A DNA stretch of 64,000 nt, from NCBI GenBank assembly GCA_943737045.1, contig CALSFV010000361.1, positions 146,501-210,500 on the forward strand. Reading direction: 5' to 3'. The first letter of the stretch is position 1. The number at the start of each line of letters is the position of its first letter. Both the position numbers and the translations under genes were made by a program. This DNA is from Parapristionchus giblindavisi (lineage: Eukaryota > Nematoda > Chromadorea > Rhabditida > Diplogasteridae). Positions 33,245 through 48,379 of this stretch are shown one piece after another. The notes beneath the pieces are model-generated. The model had not been told where the DNA came from. It ran no database searches and saw only the letters and a list, made by a program, of their open reading frames with translations.

Positions 33245-35300
33245 TTGTCATACTTGGACGTAAACCATTTTTTTTCCAAAATTCGATGCAGTTATCACCC
33301 TGTTCCCAGTTGTGTATTACATTGTCCTACTAATACTTTATCAAGCATATCTAGAGCATACTATTGTGAGTTTCACAGACCCGAGCTCCTGCCCAAAGAG
33401 CTTAGCCGGGGTCAGAACCAGACAGTGGTCATAGTCGAATCACTAGGGTCCAAGAAAAGCCTTATAATTCGCTTTAAACTTTATCTTTCTTTAATATCTT
33501 AAAATTTTTGGATAGCTCTGAAAAAAGGAATGATAGTCTCTGTTAGAAATTTTCCATTTGGAGAATGCTGTCGAGAGTTCTGAATTTTGACATTTCAAAA
33601 GTGACGTTAATTTGCCAGGTTGACGCTGAATATCAGACTATCAATTCAATACCCGGCGTTTCACCACTTGCTTATTATTTTTAAATTAATCCACGATAAT
33701 TGACGATTACAAAATATACTAATCAGAATGAATATCGACCGATACTGGAATGAAATAAAAATAATTATTGTCATACTTGGACGTAAACCATTTTTTTCCA
33801 AAATTCGATGCAGTTATCACCCTGTTCCCAGTTGTGCATTACTTTGCCTTACTGATACTTTATCAAGCACATCTAGTGCATGCAATTGTGAGCTTCACAC
33901 ACCCGAACTCCTGCCCAAAGAGCCTAGCCGGGGTCAGAACCAGACAGTGGTCATAGTCGAATCACTAGGGTCCAAGAAAAGCCTTATAATTCGCTTTAAA
34001 CTTTATCTTTCTTTAATATCTTAAAATTTTTGGATAGCTCTGAAAAAAGGAGTGATAGTCTCTGTTAGAAATTTTCCATTTGGAGAATGCTCTCGAGAGT
34101 TCTGAATTTTGACATTTCAAAAGTGACGTAAATTTACCAGGTTCACGTTGAATATCAGACTATCAATTCAATACCTGGCGTTTCACTACTTGCTTATTAT
34201 TTGTACATTAATCCACGATAATTGACGATTACAAAACATATTAATCAGAATGAATATCGACCGATGCTGGAATGAAATAAAAATAATTATTGTCATACTT
34301 GGACGTAAACCATTTTTTTTCCAAAATTCGATGCAGTTATCACCCTGTTCCCAGTTGTGTATTACATTGTCCTACTAATACTTTATCAAGCATATCTAGA
34401 GCATGCTATTGTGAGTTTCACAGACCCGAGCTCCTGCCCAAAGAGCTTAGCCGGGGTCAGAACCAGACAGTGGTCATAGTCGAATCACTAGGGTCCAAGA
34501 AAAGCCTTATAATTCGCTTTAAACTTTATCTTTCTTTAATATCTTAAAATTTTTGGATAGCTCTGAAAAAAGGAATGATAGTCTCTGTTAGAAATTTTCC
34601 ATTTGGAGAATGCTGTCGAGAGTTCTGAATTTTGACATTTCAAAAGTGACGTTAATTTGCCAGGTTGACGCTGAATATCAGACTATCAATTCAATACCCG
34701 GCGTTTCACCACTTGCTTATTATTTTTAAATTAATCCACGATAATTGACGATTACAAAATATACTAATCAGAATGAATATCGACCGATACTGGAATGAAA
34801 TAAAAATAATTATTGTCATACTTGGACGTAAACCATTTTTTTCCAAAATTCGATGTAGTTATCACCCTGTTCCCAGTTGTGCATTACTTTGCCTTACTGA
34901 TACTTTATCAAGCACATCTAGTGCATGCAATTGTGAGCTTCACACACCCGAACTCCTGCCCAAAGAGCCTAGCCGGGGTCAGAACCAGACAGTGGTCATA
35001 GTCGAATCACTAGGGTCCAAGAAAAGCCTTATAATTCGCTTTAAACTTTATCTTTCTTTAATATCTTAAAATGTTTGGATAGCTCTGAAAAAAGGAATGA
35101 TAGTCTCTGTTAGAAATTTTCCATTTGGAGAATGCTGTCGAGAGTTCTGAATTTTGACATTTCAAAAGTGACGTAAATTTGCCAGGTTGTCGCTGAATAT
35201 CAGACTATCAATTCAATACCCGGCGTTTCACCACTTGCTTATTATTTTTAAATTAATACACGATAATTGACGATTACAAAATATACTAATCAGAATGAAT
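33245..35300. repeat. Dimeric higher-order block (1045 bp)
   Basis: Units at 33245/34290 and 33768/34813 are near-identical, 1045 bp apart. They share rare changes such as GTTGTGCATTAC and CACACACCCGAACTCC in one half of each pair. Confidence 0.7.
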
Positions 35301-36391
35301 ATCGACCGATACTGGAATGAAATAAAAATAATTATTGTCATACTTGGACGTAAACCATTTTTTTTCCAAAATTCGATGCAGTTATCACCCTGTTCCCAGT
35401 TGTGTATTACTTTGCCTTACTGATACTTTATCAAGCACATCTAGTGCATGCAATTGTGAGCTTCACAGACCCGAGCTCCTGCCCAAAGAGCTTAGCCGGG
35501 GTCAGAACAAGACAGTGGTCATAGCCGAATCACGAGAGTCCAAGAAAAGCCTTATAATTCGCTTTAAACTTTATCTTTCTTTAACATCTTAAGTTTTTTG
35601 GATAGCTCTGAAAAAGGAATAGGAATGATAGTCTCTGTTAGAAATTTTCCATTTGGAGAATGCTCTCGAGAGTTCTGAATTTTGACATTTCAAAAGTGAC
35701 GTAAATTTACCAGGTTGACGCTGAATATCAGACTATCAATTCAAAACTCGGCGTTTCACTACTTGCTTATTTTTTATTATTTTTACATTAATCCACGATA
35801 ATTGACAATTACAAAATATACTAATCAGAATGAATATCGACCGATACTGGAATGAAATAAAAATAATTATTGTCATACTTGGACGTAAACCATTTTTTTC
35901 CAAAATTCGATGCAGTTATCACCCTGTTCCCAGTTGTGTATTACTTTGCCTTACTGATACTTTATCAAGCACATCTAGTGCATGCAATTGTGAGCTTCAC
36001 AGACCCGAGCTCCTGCCCAAAGAGCTTAGCCGGGGTCAGAACAAGACAGTGGTCATATCCGAATCACGAGAGTCCAAGAAAAGCCTTATAATTCGCTTTA
36101 AACTTTATCTTTCTTTAATATCTTAAAATTTTTGGATAGCTCTGAAAAAAGGAATGATAGTCTCTGTTAGAAATTTTCCATTTGGAGAATGCTGTCGAGA
36201 GTTCTGAATTTTGACATTTCAAAAGTGACGTAAATTTGCCAGGTTGACGCTGAATATCAGACTATCAATTCAATACCCGACGTTTCACCACTTGATCACT
36301 ATTTTAAAATTAATCCACAATACGTGACGATTACAAAACATATTAATCAGAATGAATATCGACCGATACTGGAATGAAATAAAAATAATTA

Positions 36392-39000
36392 TTGTCACAC
36401 TTGGAAGTAAACCATTTTTTTTCCAAAATTCGATGCAGTTATCACCCTGTTCCCAGTTGTGTATTACTTTGTCCTACTAATACTTTATCAAGCATATCTA
36501 GAGCATGCTATTGTGAGTTTCACAGACCCGAGCTCCTGCCCAAAGAGCTTAGCCGGGGTCAGAACAAGACAGTGGTCATAGCCGAATCACGAGAGTCCAA
36601 GAAAAGCCTTATAATTCGCTTTAAACTTTATCTTTCTTTAACATCTTAAGTTTTTTGGATAGCTCTGAAAAAGGAATGATAGTCTCTGTTAGAAATTTTC
36701 TATTTGGAGAATGCTCTCGAGAGTTCTGAATTTTGGCATTTCAAAAGTGACGTAAATTTACCAGGTTGACGCTGAATATCAGACTATCAATTCAATACCC
36801 GGCGTTTCACTACTTGCTTATTATTTTTTACATTAATCCACGATAATTGACGATTACAAAATATACTAATCAGAATGAATATCGACCGATACTGGAATGA
36901 AATAAAAATAATTATTGTCATACTTGGACGTAAACCATTTTTTTCCAAAATTCGATGCAGTTATCACCCTGTTCCCAGTTGTGTATTACTTTGCCTTACT
37001 GATACTTTATCAAGCACATCTAGTGCATGCAATTGTGAGCTTCACACACCCGAGCTCCTGCCCAAAGAGCTTAGCCGGGGTCAGAACAAGACAGTGGTTA
37101 TAGTCGAATCACGAAAGTCCAAGAAAAGCCTTATAATTCGCTTTAAACTTTATCTTTCTTTAACTTCTTAAGTTTTTTGGATAGCTCTGAAAAAAGGAAT
37201 GATAGTCTCTGTTAGAAATTTTCCATTTGGAGAATGCTCTCGAGAGTTCTGAATTTTGACATTTCAAAACTGACGTAAATTTACCAGGTGCACGCTGAAA
37301 ATAAGACTATCAATTCAATACCCGGCGTTTCACCACTTGCTTATCATTTTTAAATTAATCCACGATAATTGACGATTACAAAATATACTATTCAGAATGA
37401 ATATCGACCGATACTGGATTGAAATAAATATAATTATTGTCATACTTGGACGTAAACCATTTTTTTCCAAAATTCGATGCAGTTATCACCCTGTTCCCAG
37501 TTGTGTATTACTTTGCCTTACTGATACTTTATCAAGCACATCTAGTGCATGCAATTGTGAGCTTCACAGACCCGAGCTCCTGCCCAAAGAGCTTTGCCGG
37601 GGTCAGAACAAGACAGTGGTCATATCCGAATCACGAGAGTCCAAGAAAAGCCTTATAATTCGCTTTAAACTTTATCTTTCTTTAATATCTTAAAAATTTT
37701 GGATAGCTCTGAAAAAAGGAATGATAGTCTCTGTTAGAAATTTTCCATTTGGAGAATGCTGTCGAGAGTTCTGAATTTTGACATTTCAAAAGTGACGTAA
37801 ATTTGCCAGGTTGACGCTGAATATCAGACTATCAATTCAATACCCGGCGTTTCACCACTTGATCACTATTTTAAAATTAATCCACAATACGTGACGATTA
37901 CAAAACATATTAATCAGAATGAATATCGACCGATACTGGAATGAAATAAAAATAATTATTGTCATACTTGGAAGTAAGCCATTTTTTTTCCAAAATTCGA
38001 TGCAGTTATCACCCTGTTCCCAGTTGTGTATTACTTTGTCCTACTAATACTTTATCAAGCATATCTAGAGCATGCTATTGTGAGTTTCACAGACCCGAGC
38101 TCCTGCCCAAAGAGCTTAGCCGGGGTCAGAACAAGACAGTGGTCATAGCCGAATCACGAGAGTCCAAGAAATGCCTTATAATTCGCTTTAAACTTTATCT
38201 TTCTTTAACATCTTAAGTTTTTTGGATAGCTCTGAAAAAGGAATGATAGTCTCTGTTAGAAATTTTCCATTTGGAGAATGCTCTCGAGAGTTCTGAATTT
38301 TGGCATTTCAAAAGTGACGTAAATTTACCAGGTTGACGCTGAATATCAGACTATCAATTCAATACCCGGCGTTTCACTACTTGCTTATTATTTTTACATT
38401 AATCCACGATAATTGACGATTACAAAATATACTAATCAGAATGAATATCGACCGATACTGGAATGAAATAAAAATAATTATTGTCATACTTGGACGTAAA
38501 CCATTTTTTTCCAAAATTCGATGCAGTTATCACCCTGTTCCCAGTTGTGTATTACTTTGCCTTACTGATACTTTATCAAGCACATCTAGTGCATGCAATT
38601 GTGAGCTTCACACACCCGAGCTCCTGCCCAAAGAGCTTAGCCGGGGTCAGAACAAGACAGTGGTCATAGTCGAATCACGAAAGTCCAAGAAAAGCCTTAT
38701 AATTCGCTTTAAACTTTATCTTTCTTTAACTTCTTAAGTTTTTTGGATAGCTCTGAAAAAAGGAATGATAGTCTCTGTTAGAAATTTTCCATTTGGAGAA
38801 TGCTCTCGAGAGTTCTGAATTTTGACATTTCAAAACTGACGTAAATTTACCAGGTGCACGCTGAAAATAAGACTATCAATTCAATACCCGGCGTTTCACC
38901 ACTTGCTTATCATTTTTAAATTAATCCACGATAATTGACGATTACAAAATATACTATTCAGAATGAATATCGACCGATACTGGATTGAAATAAATATAAT
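36392..39000. repeat. Trimeric higher-order block (about 1567 bp)
   Basis: Unit landmarks at 36392/37959, 36915/38481 and 37437/39003 are spaced 1566-1567 bp, three monomers. They share private variants such as CTTGGAAGTAA, TTTTGGCATTTC and CAGGTGCACGCTGAAAATA. Confidence 0.7.
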
Positions 39001-42000
39001 TATTGTCATACTTGGACGTAAACCATTTTTATTCCAAAATTCGATGCAGTTATCACCCTGTTCCCAGTTGTGTATTACTTTGTCCTACTAATACTTTATC
39101 AAGCATATCTAGAGCATGCTATTGAGAGTTTCACAGACCCGAACTCCTGCCCAAAGAGCCTAGCCGGGGTCAGAACCAGGCAGTGGTCATAGTCGAATCA
39201 CTAGGGTCCAAGAAAAGCCTTATAATTCGCTTTAAACTTTATCTTTCTTTAATATCTTAAAATTCTTGGATAGCTCTGAAAAAAGGAATGATAGTCTCTG
39301 TTAGAAATTTTCCATTTGGAGAATGCTGTCGAGAGTTCTGAATTTTGACATTTCAAAAGTGACGTAAATTTGCCAGGTTGACGCTGAATATCAGACTATC
39401 AATTCAATACCCGGCGTTTCACTACTTGCTTATTATTTTTAAATTAATCCACGATAAGTTACGATTACAAAATATACTAATCAGAATGAATATCGACCGA
39501 TACTGGAATGAAATAAAAATAATTATTGTCATACTTGGACGTAAACCATTTTTTTCCAAAATTCGATGCAGTTATCACCCTGTTACCAGTTGTGTATTAC
39601 TTTGCCTTACTGATACTTTATCAAGCACATCTAGTGCATGCAATTGTGAGCTTCACAGACCCGAGCTCCTGCCCAAAGAGCTTTGCCGGGGTCAGAACAA
39701 GACAGTGGTCATATCCGAATCACGAGAGTCCAAGAAAAGCCTTATAATTCGCTTTAAACTTTATCTTTCTTTAATATCTTAAAAATTTTGGATAGCTCTG
39801 AAAAAAGGAATGATAGTCTCTGTTAGAAATTTTCCATTTGGAGAATGCTGTCGAGAGTTCTGAATTTTGACATTTCAAAAGTGACGTAAATTTGCCAGGT
39901 TGACGCTGAATATCAGACTATCAATTCAATACCCGGCGTTTCACCACTTGATCACTATTTTAAAATTAATCCACAATACGTGACGATTACAAAACATATT
40001 AATCAGAATGAATATCGACCGATACTGGAATGAAATAAAAATAATTATTGTCATACTTGGAAGTAAACCATTTTTTTCCAAAATTCGATGCAGTTATCAC
40101 CCTGTTCCCAGTTGTGTATTACTTTGTCCTACTAATACTTTATCAAGCATATCTAGAGCATGCTATTGTGAGTTTCACAGACCCGAGCTCCTGCCCAAAG
40201 AGCTTAGCCGGGGTCAGAACAAGACAGTGGTCATAGCCGAATCACGAGAGTCCAAGAAAAGCCTTATAATTCGCTTTAAACTTTATCTTTCTTTAACATC
40301 TTAAGTTTTTTGGATAGCTCTGAAAAAGGAATGATAGTTTCTGTTAGAAATTTTCCATTTGGAGAATGCTCTCGAGAATTCTGAATTTTGACATTTCAAA
40401 AGTGACGTAAATTTACCAGGTTGACGCTGAATATCAGACTATCAATTCAATACCCGGCGTTTCACTACTTGCTTATTATTTTTACATTACTCCACGATAA
40501 TTGACGATTACAAAATATACTAATTTGAATGAATATCGACCGATACTGGATTGAAATAAATATAATTATTGTCATACTTGGACGTAAACCATTTTTTTTC
40601 CAAAATGTGATGCAGTTATCACCCTGTTCCCAGTTGTGTATTACTTTGCCTTACTGATACTTTATCAAGCACATCTAGTGCATGCAATTGTGAGCTTCAC
40701 ACACCCGAGCTCCTGCCCAAAGAGCTTAGCCGGGGTCAGAACAAGACAGTGGTCATAGTCGAATCACGAAAGTCCAAGAAAAGCCTTATAATTCGCTTTA
40801 AACTTTATCTTTCTTTAACTTCTTAAGTTTTTTGGATAGCTCTGAAAAAAGGAATGATAGTCTCTGTTAGAAATTTTCCATTTGGAGAATGCTCTCGAGA
40901 GTTCTGAATTTTGACATTTCAAAACTGACGTAAATTTACCAGGTGCACGCTGAAAATAAGACTATCAATTCAATACCCGGCGTTTCACCACTTGCTTATC
41001 ATTTTTAAATTAATCCACGATAATTGACGATTACAAAATATACTATTCAGAATGAATATCGACCGATACTGGATTGAAATAAATATAATTATTGTCATAC
41101 TTGGACGTAAACCATTTTTATTCCAAAATTCGATGCAGTTATCACCCTGTTCCCAGTTGTGTATTACTTTGTCCTACTAATACTTTATCAAGCATATCTA
41201 GAGCATGCTATTGAGAGTTTCACAGACCCGAACTCCTGCCCAAAGAGCCTAGCCGGGGTCAGAACCAGGCAGTGGTCATAGTCGAATCACTAGGGTCCAA
41301 GAAAAGCCTTATAATTCGCTTTAAACTTTATCTTTCTTTAATATCTTAAAATTCTTGGATAGCTCTGAAAAAAGGAATGATAGTCTCTGTTAGAAATTTT
41401 CCATTTGGAGAATGCTGTCGAGAGTTCTGAATTTTGACATTTCAAAAGTGACGTAAATTTGCCAGGTTGACGCTGAATATCAGACTATCAATTCAATACC
41501 CGGCGTTTCACTACTTGCTTATTATTTTTAAATTAATCCACGATAAGTTACGATTACAAAATATACTAATCAGAATGAATATCGACCGATACTGGAATGA
41601 AATAAAAATAATTATTGTCATACTTGGACGTAAACCATTTTTTTCCAAAATTCGATGCAGTTATCACCCTGTTACCAGTTGTGTATTACTTTGCCTTACT
41701 GATACTTTATCAAGCACATCTAGTGCATGCAATTGTGAGCTTCACAGACCCGAGCTCCTGCCCAAAGAGCTTTGCCGGGGTCAGAACAAGACAGTGGTCA
41801 TATCCGAATCACGAGAGTCCAAGAAAAGCCTTATAATTCGCTTTAAACTTTATCTTTCTTTAATATCTTAAAAATTTTGGATAGCTCTGAAAAAAGGAAT
41901 GATAGTCTCTGTTAGAAATTTTCCATTTGGAGAATGCTGTCGAGAGTTCTGAATTTTGACATTTCAAAAGTGACGTAAATTTGCCAGGTTGACGCTGAAT

Positions 42001-43180
42001 ATCAGACTATCAATTCAATACCCGGCGTTTCACCACTTGATCACTATTTTAAAATTAATCCACAATACGTGACGATTACAAAACATATTAATCAGAATGA
42101 ATATCGACCGATACTGGAATGAAATAAAAATAATTATTGTCATACTTGGAAGTAAACCATTTTTTTCCAAAATTCGATGCAGTTATCACCCTGTTCCCAG
42201 TTGTGTATTACTTTGTCCTACTAATACTTTATCAAGCATATCTAGAGCATGCTATTGTGAGTTTCACAGACCCGAGCTCCTGCCCAAAGAGCTTAGCCGG
42301 GGTCAGAACAAGACAGTGGTCATAGCCGAATCACGAGAGTCCAAGAAAAGCCTTATAATTCGCTTTAAACTTTATCTTTCTTTAACATCTTAAGTTTTTT
42401 GGATAGCTCTGAAAAAGGAATGATAATTTCTGTTAGAAATTTTCCATTTGGAGAATGCTCTCGAGAATTCTGAATTTTGACATTTCAAAAGTGACGTAAA
42501 TTTACCAGGTTGACGCTGAATATCAGACTATCAATTCAATACCCGGCGTTTCACTACTTGCTTATTATTTTTACATTACTCCACGATAATTGACGATTAC
42601 AAAATATACTAATTTGAATGAATATCGACCGATACTGGATTGAAATAAATATAATTATTGTCATACTTGGACGTAAACCATTTTTTTTCCAAAATGTGAT
42701 GCAGTTATCACCCTGTTCCCAGTTGTGTATTACTTTGCCTTACTGATACTTTATCAAGCACATCTAGTGCATGCAATTGTGAGCTTCACAGACCCGAGCT
42801 CCTGCCCAAAGAGCTTAGCCGGGGTCAGAACAAGACAGTGGTCGTAGCCGAATCACGAGAGTCCAAGAAAAGCCTTATAATTCGCTTTAAACTTTATCTT
42901 TCTTTAACATCTTAATTTTTTTAAAGATAGCTGTGAAAAAAGGAATGATAGTCACTGTTAGAAATTTTCCATTTGGAGAATGCTCTCGAGAGTTCTGAAT
43001 TTTGACATTTCAAAAGTGACGTAAATTTACCAGGTTGACGCTGAATAGCAGACTATCAATTCAATACCCGGCGTTTCACTACTTGCTTATTATTTTTACA
43101 TTAATCCACGATAATTGACGATTACAAAATATACTAATCAGAATGAATATCGACCGATACTGGATTGAAATAAATATTAT
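38480..43180. repeat. Tetrameric higher-order block (2089 bp)
   Basis: Landmarks at 39003/41092, 39526/41615, 40048/42137 and 40571/42660 are all 2089 bp apart. Rare variants are carried in parallel (CTGTTACCAGTTG, GAGCTTTGCCGGG, CTAATTTGAATG, AACCAGGCAGTGG), so a four-monomer block was duplicated recently. Confidence 0.75.
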
Positions 43181-46100
43181 TATTGTCATACTTGGACGTA
43201 AACCATTTTTTTTTCCAAAATTCGATGCAGTTATCACCCTGTTCCCAGTTGTGTATTACTTTGTCCTACTAATACTTTATCAAGCATATCTAGAGCATGC
43301 TATTGTGAGTTTTACAGACCCGAGCTCCTGCCCAAAGAGCTTAGCCGGGGTCAGAACCAGACAGTGGTCATAGTCGAATCACTAGGGTCCAAGAAAAGCC
43401 TTATAATTCGCTTTAAACTTTATCTTTCTTTAATATCTTAAAATTTTTGGATAGCTCTGAAAAAAGGAATGATAGTCTCTGTTAGAAATTTTCCATTTGG
43501 AAAATGCTGTCGAGAGTTCTGAATTTTGACATTTCAAAAGTGACGTAAATTTACCAGGTTGACGCTGAATATCAGACTATCAATTCAATACCCGACGTTT
43601 CACTACTTGCTTATTATTTTAAAAATAATCCACAATACGTGACGATTACAAAACATATTAATCAGAATGAATATCGCCCGATACTGGAATGAAATAAAAA
43701 TAATTATTGTCATACTTGGACGTAAACCATTTTTTTTTCCAAAATTCGATGCAGTTATCACCCTGTTCCCAGTTGTGTATTACTTTGTCCTACTAATACT
43801 TTATCAAGCATATCTAGAGCATGCTATTGTGAGTTTCGCAGACCCGAGCTCCTGCCCAAAGAGCTTAGCCGGGGTTAGAACAGGACAGTGGTCATAGTCG
43901 AATCACGAAAGTCCAAGAAAAGCCTTATAATTCGCTTTAAACTTTATCTTTCTTTAATATCTTAAAATTTTTGGATAGCTCTGAAAAAAGGAATGATAGT
44001 CTCTGTTAGAAATTTTCCATTTGGAAAATGCTGTCGAGAGTTCTGAATTTTGACATTTCAAAAGTGACGTAAATTTGCCAGGTTGACGCTGAATATCAGA
44101 CTATCAATTCAATACCCGACGTTTCACTACTTGCTTATTATTTTAAAAATAATCCACAATACGTGACGATTACAAAACATATTAATCAGAATGAATATCG
44201 CCCGATACTGGAATGAAATAAAAATAATTATTGTCATACTTGGACGTAAACCATTTTTTTTTCCAAAATTCGATGCAGTTATCACCCTGTTCCCAGTTGT
44301 GTATTACTTTGCCTTACTGATACTTTATCAAGCACATCTAGTGCATGCAATTGTGAGCTTCACAGACCCGAGCTCCTGCCCAAAGAGCTTAGCCGGGGTC
44401 AGAACAAGACAGTGGTCGTAGCCGAATCACGAGAGTCCAAGAAAAGCCTTATAATTCGCTTTAAACTTTATCTTTCTTTAACATCTTAATTTTTTTAAAG
44501 ATAGCTCTGAAAAAAGGAATGATAGTCACTGTTAGAAATTTTCCATTTGGAGAATGCTCTCGAGAGTTCTGAATTTTGACATTTCAAAAGTGACGTAAAT
44601 TTACCAGGTTGACGCTGAATAGCAGACTATCAATTCAATACCCGGCGTTTCACTACTTGCTTATTATTTTTACATTAATCCACGATAATTGACGATTACA
44701 AAATATACTAATCAGAATGAATATCGACCGATACTGGATTGAAATAAATATTATTATTGTCATACTTGGACGTAAACCATTTTTTTTTCCAAAATTCGAT
44801 GCACTTATCACCCTGTTCCCAGTTGTGTATTACTTTGTCCTACTAATACTTTATCAAGCATATCTAGAGCATGCTATTGTGAGTTTTACAGACCCGAGCT
44901 CCTGCCCAAAGAGCTTAGCCGGGGTCAGAACAAGACAGTGGTCGTAGCCGAATCACGAGAGTCCAAGAAAAGCCTTATAATTCGCTTTAAACTTTATCTT
45001 TCTTTAACATCTTAATTTTTTTAAAGATAGCTCTGAAAAAAGGAATGATAGTCACTGTTAGAAATTTTCCATTTGGAGAATGCTCTCGAGAGTTCTGAAT
45101 TTTGACATTTCAAAAGTGACGTAAATTTACCAGGTTGACGCTGAATAGCAGACTATCAATTCAATACCCGGCGTTTCACTACTTGCTTATTATTTTTACA
45201 TTAATCCACGATAATTGACGATTACAAAATATACTAATCAGAATGAATATCGACCGATACTGGATTGAAATAAATATTATTATTGTCATACTTGGACGTA
45301 AACCATTTTTTTTTCCAAAATTCGATGCACTTATCACCCTGTTCCCAGTTGTGTATTACTTTGTCCTACTAATACTTTATCAAGCATATCTAGAGCATGC
45401 TATTGTGAGTTTTACAGACCCGAGCTCCTGCCCAAAGAGCTTAGCCGGGGTCAGAACCAGACAGTGGTCATAGTCGAATCACTAGGGTCCAAGAAAAGCC
45501 TTATAATTCGCTTTAAACTTTATCTTTCTTTAATATCTTAAAATTTTTGGATAGCTCTGAAAAAAGGAATGATAGTCTCTGTTAGAAATTTTCCATTTGG
45601 AAAATGCTGTCGAGAGTTCTGAATTTTGACATTTCAAAAGTGACGTAAATTTGCCAGGTTGACGCTGAATATCAGACTATCAATTCAATACCCGACGTTT
45701 CACTACTTGCTTATTATTTTAAAAATAATCCACAATACGTGACGATTACAAAACATATTAATCAGAATGAATATCGCCCGATACTGGAATGAAATAAAAA
45801 TAATTATTGTCATACTTGGACGTAAACCATTTTTTTTCCAAAATTCGATGCAGTTATCACCCTGTTCCCAGTTGTGTATTACTTTGTCCTACTAATACTT
45901 TATCAAGCATATCTAGAGCATGCTATTGTGAGTTTTACAGACCCGAGCTCCTGCCCAAAGAGCTTAGCCGGGGTCAGAACCAGACAGTGGTCATAGTCGA
46001 ATCACTAGGGTCCAAGAAAAGCCTTATAATTCGCTTTAAACTTTATCTTTCTTTAATATCTTAAAATTTTTGGATAGCTCTGAAAAAAGGAATGATAGTC

Positions 46101-48100
46101 TCTGTTAGAAATTTTCCATTTGGAAAATGCTGTCGAGAGTTCTGAATTTTGACATTTCAAAAGTGACGTAAATTTGCCAGGTTGACGCTGAATATCAGAC
46201 TATCAATTCAATACCCGACGTTTCACTACTTGCTTATTATTTTAAAAATAATCCACAATACGTGACGATTACAAAACATATTAATCAGAATGAATATCGC
46301 CCGATACTGGAATGAAATAAAAATAATTATTGTCATACTTGGACGTAAACCATTTTTTTTCCAAAATTCGATGCAGTTATCACCCTGTTCCCAGTTGTGT
46401 ATTACTTTGTCCTACTAATACTTTATCAAGCATATCTAGAGCATGCTATTGTGAGTTTCGCAGACCCGAGCTCCTGCCCAAAGAGCTTAGCCGGGGTTAG
46501 AACAAGACAGTGGTCATAGTCGAATCACGAAAGTCCAAGAAAAGCCTTATAATTCGCTTTAAACTTTATCTTTCTTTAATATCTTAAAATTTTTGGATAG
46601 CTCTGAAAAAAGGAATGATAGTCTCTGTTAGAAATTTTCCATTTGGAAAATGCTGTCGAGAGTTCTGAATTTTGACATTTCAAAAGTGACGTAAATTTGC
46701 CAGGTTGACGCTGAATATCAGACTATCAATTCAATACCCGACGTTTCACTACTTGCTTATTATTTTAAAAATAATCCACAATACGTGACGATTACAAAAC
46801 ATATTAATCAGAATGAATATCGCCCGATACTGGAATGAAATAAAAATAATTATTGTCATACTTGGACGTAAACCATTTTTTTTTCCAAAATTCGATGCAG
46901 TTATCACCCTGTTCCCAGTTGTGTATTACTTTGTCCTACTAATACTTTATCAAGCATATCTAGAGCATGCTATTGTGAGTTTCGCAGACCCGAGCTCCTG
47001 CCCAAAGAGCTTAGCCGGGGTTAGAACAAGACAGTGGTCATAGTCGAATCACGAAAGTCCAAGAAAAGCCTTATAATTCGCTTTAAACTTTATCTTTCTT
47101 TAATATCTTAAAATTTTTGGATAGCTCTGAAAAAAGGAATGATAGTCTCTGTTAGAAATTTTCCATTTGGAAAATGCTGTCGAGAGTTCTGAATTTTGAC
47201 ATTTCAAAAGTGACGTAAATTTGCCAGGTTGACGCTGAATATCAGACTATCAATTCAATACCCGACGTTTCACTACTTGCTTATTATTTTAAAAATAATC
47301 CACAATACGTGACGATTACAAAACATATTAATCAGAATGAATATCGCCCGATACTGGAATGAAATAAAAATAATTATTGTCATACTTGGACGTAAACCAT
47401 TTTTTTTTCCAAAATTCGATGCAGTTATCACCCTGTTCCCAGTTGTGTATTACTTTGTCCTACTAATACTTTATCAAGCATATCTAGAGCATGCTATTGT
47501 GAGTTTCGCAGACCCGAGCTCCTGCCCAAAGAGCTTAGCCGGGGTTAGAACAAGACAGTGGTCATAGTCGAATCACGAAAGTCCAAGAAAAGCCTTATAA
47601 TTCGCTTTAAACTTTATCTTTCTTTAATATCTTAAAATTTTTGGATAGCTCTGAAAAAAGGAATGATAGTCTCTGTTAGAAATTTTCCATTTGGAAAATG
47701 CTGTCGAGAGTTCTGAATTTTGACATTTCAAAAGTGACGTAAATTTGCCAGGTTGACGCTGAATATCAGACTATCAATTCAATACCCGACGTTTCACTAC
47801 TTGCTTATTATTTTAAAAATAATCCACAATACGTGACGATTACAAAACATATTAATCAGAATGAATATCGCCCGATACTGGAATGAAATAAAAATAATTA
47901 TTGTCATACTTGGACGTAAACCATTTTTTTTTCCAAAATTCGATGCAGTTATCACCCTGTTCCCAGTTGTGTATTACTTTGTCCTACTAATACTTTATCA
48001 AGCATATCTAGAGCATGCTATTGTGAGTTTCACAGACCCGAGCTCCTGCCCAAAGAGCTTAGCCGGGGTCAGAACCAGACAGTGGTCATAGTCGAATCAC
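43140..48100. repeat. Block of 523-526-bp monomers with TATCGCCCGATAC variant
   Basis: Many units here share GAATATCGCCCGATAC, TTTGGAAAATGCTG and CCCGACGTTTC. Three consecutive ones start at 46813, 47337 and 47861, exactly 524 bp apart and nearly identical. T runs of 8-9 make these units 1-3 bp longer than average. Confidence 0.7.
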
Positions 48101-48379
48101 TATGGTCCAAGAAAAGCCTTATAATTCGCTTTAAACTTTATCTTTCTTTAATATCTTAAAAGTTTTGGATAGCTCTGAAAAAAGGAATGATAGTCTCTGT
48201 TAGAAATTTTCCATTTGGAAAATGCTGTCGAGAGTTCTGAATTTTGACATTTCAAAAGTGACGTAAATTTGCCAGGTTGACGCTGAATATCAGACTATCA
48301 ATTCAATACCCGGCGTTTCACTACTTGCTTATTATTTTTAAATTAATCCACGATAATTGACGATTACAAAATATACTAA

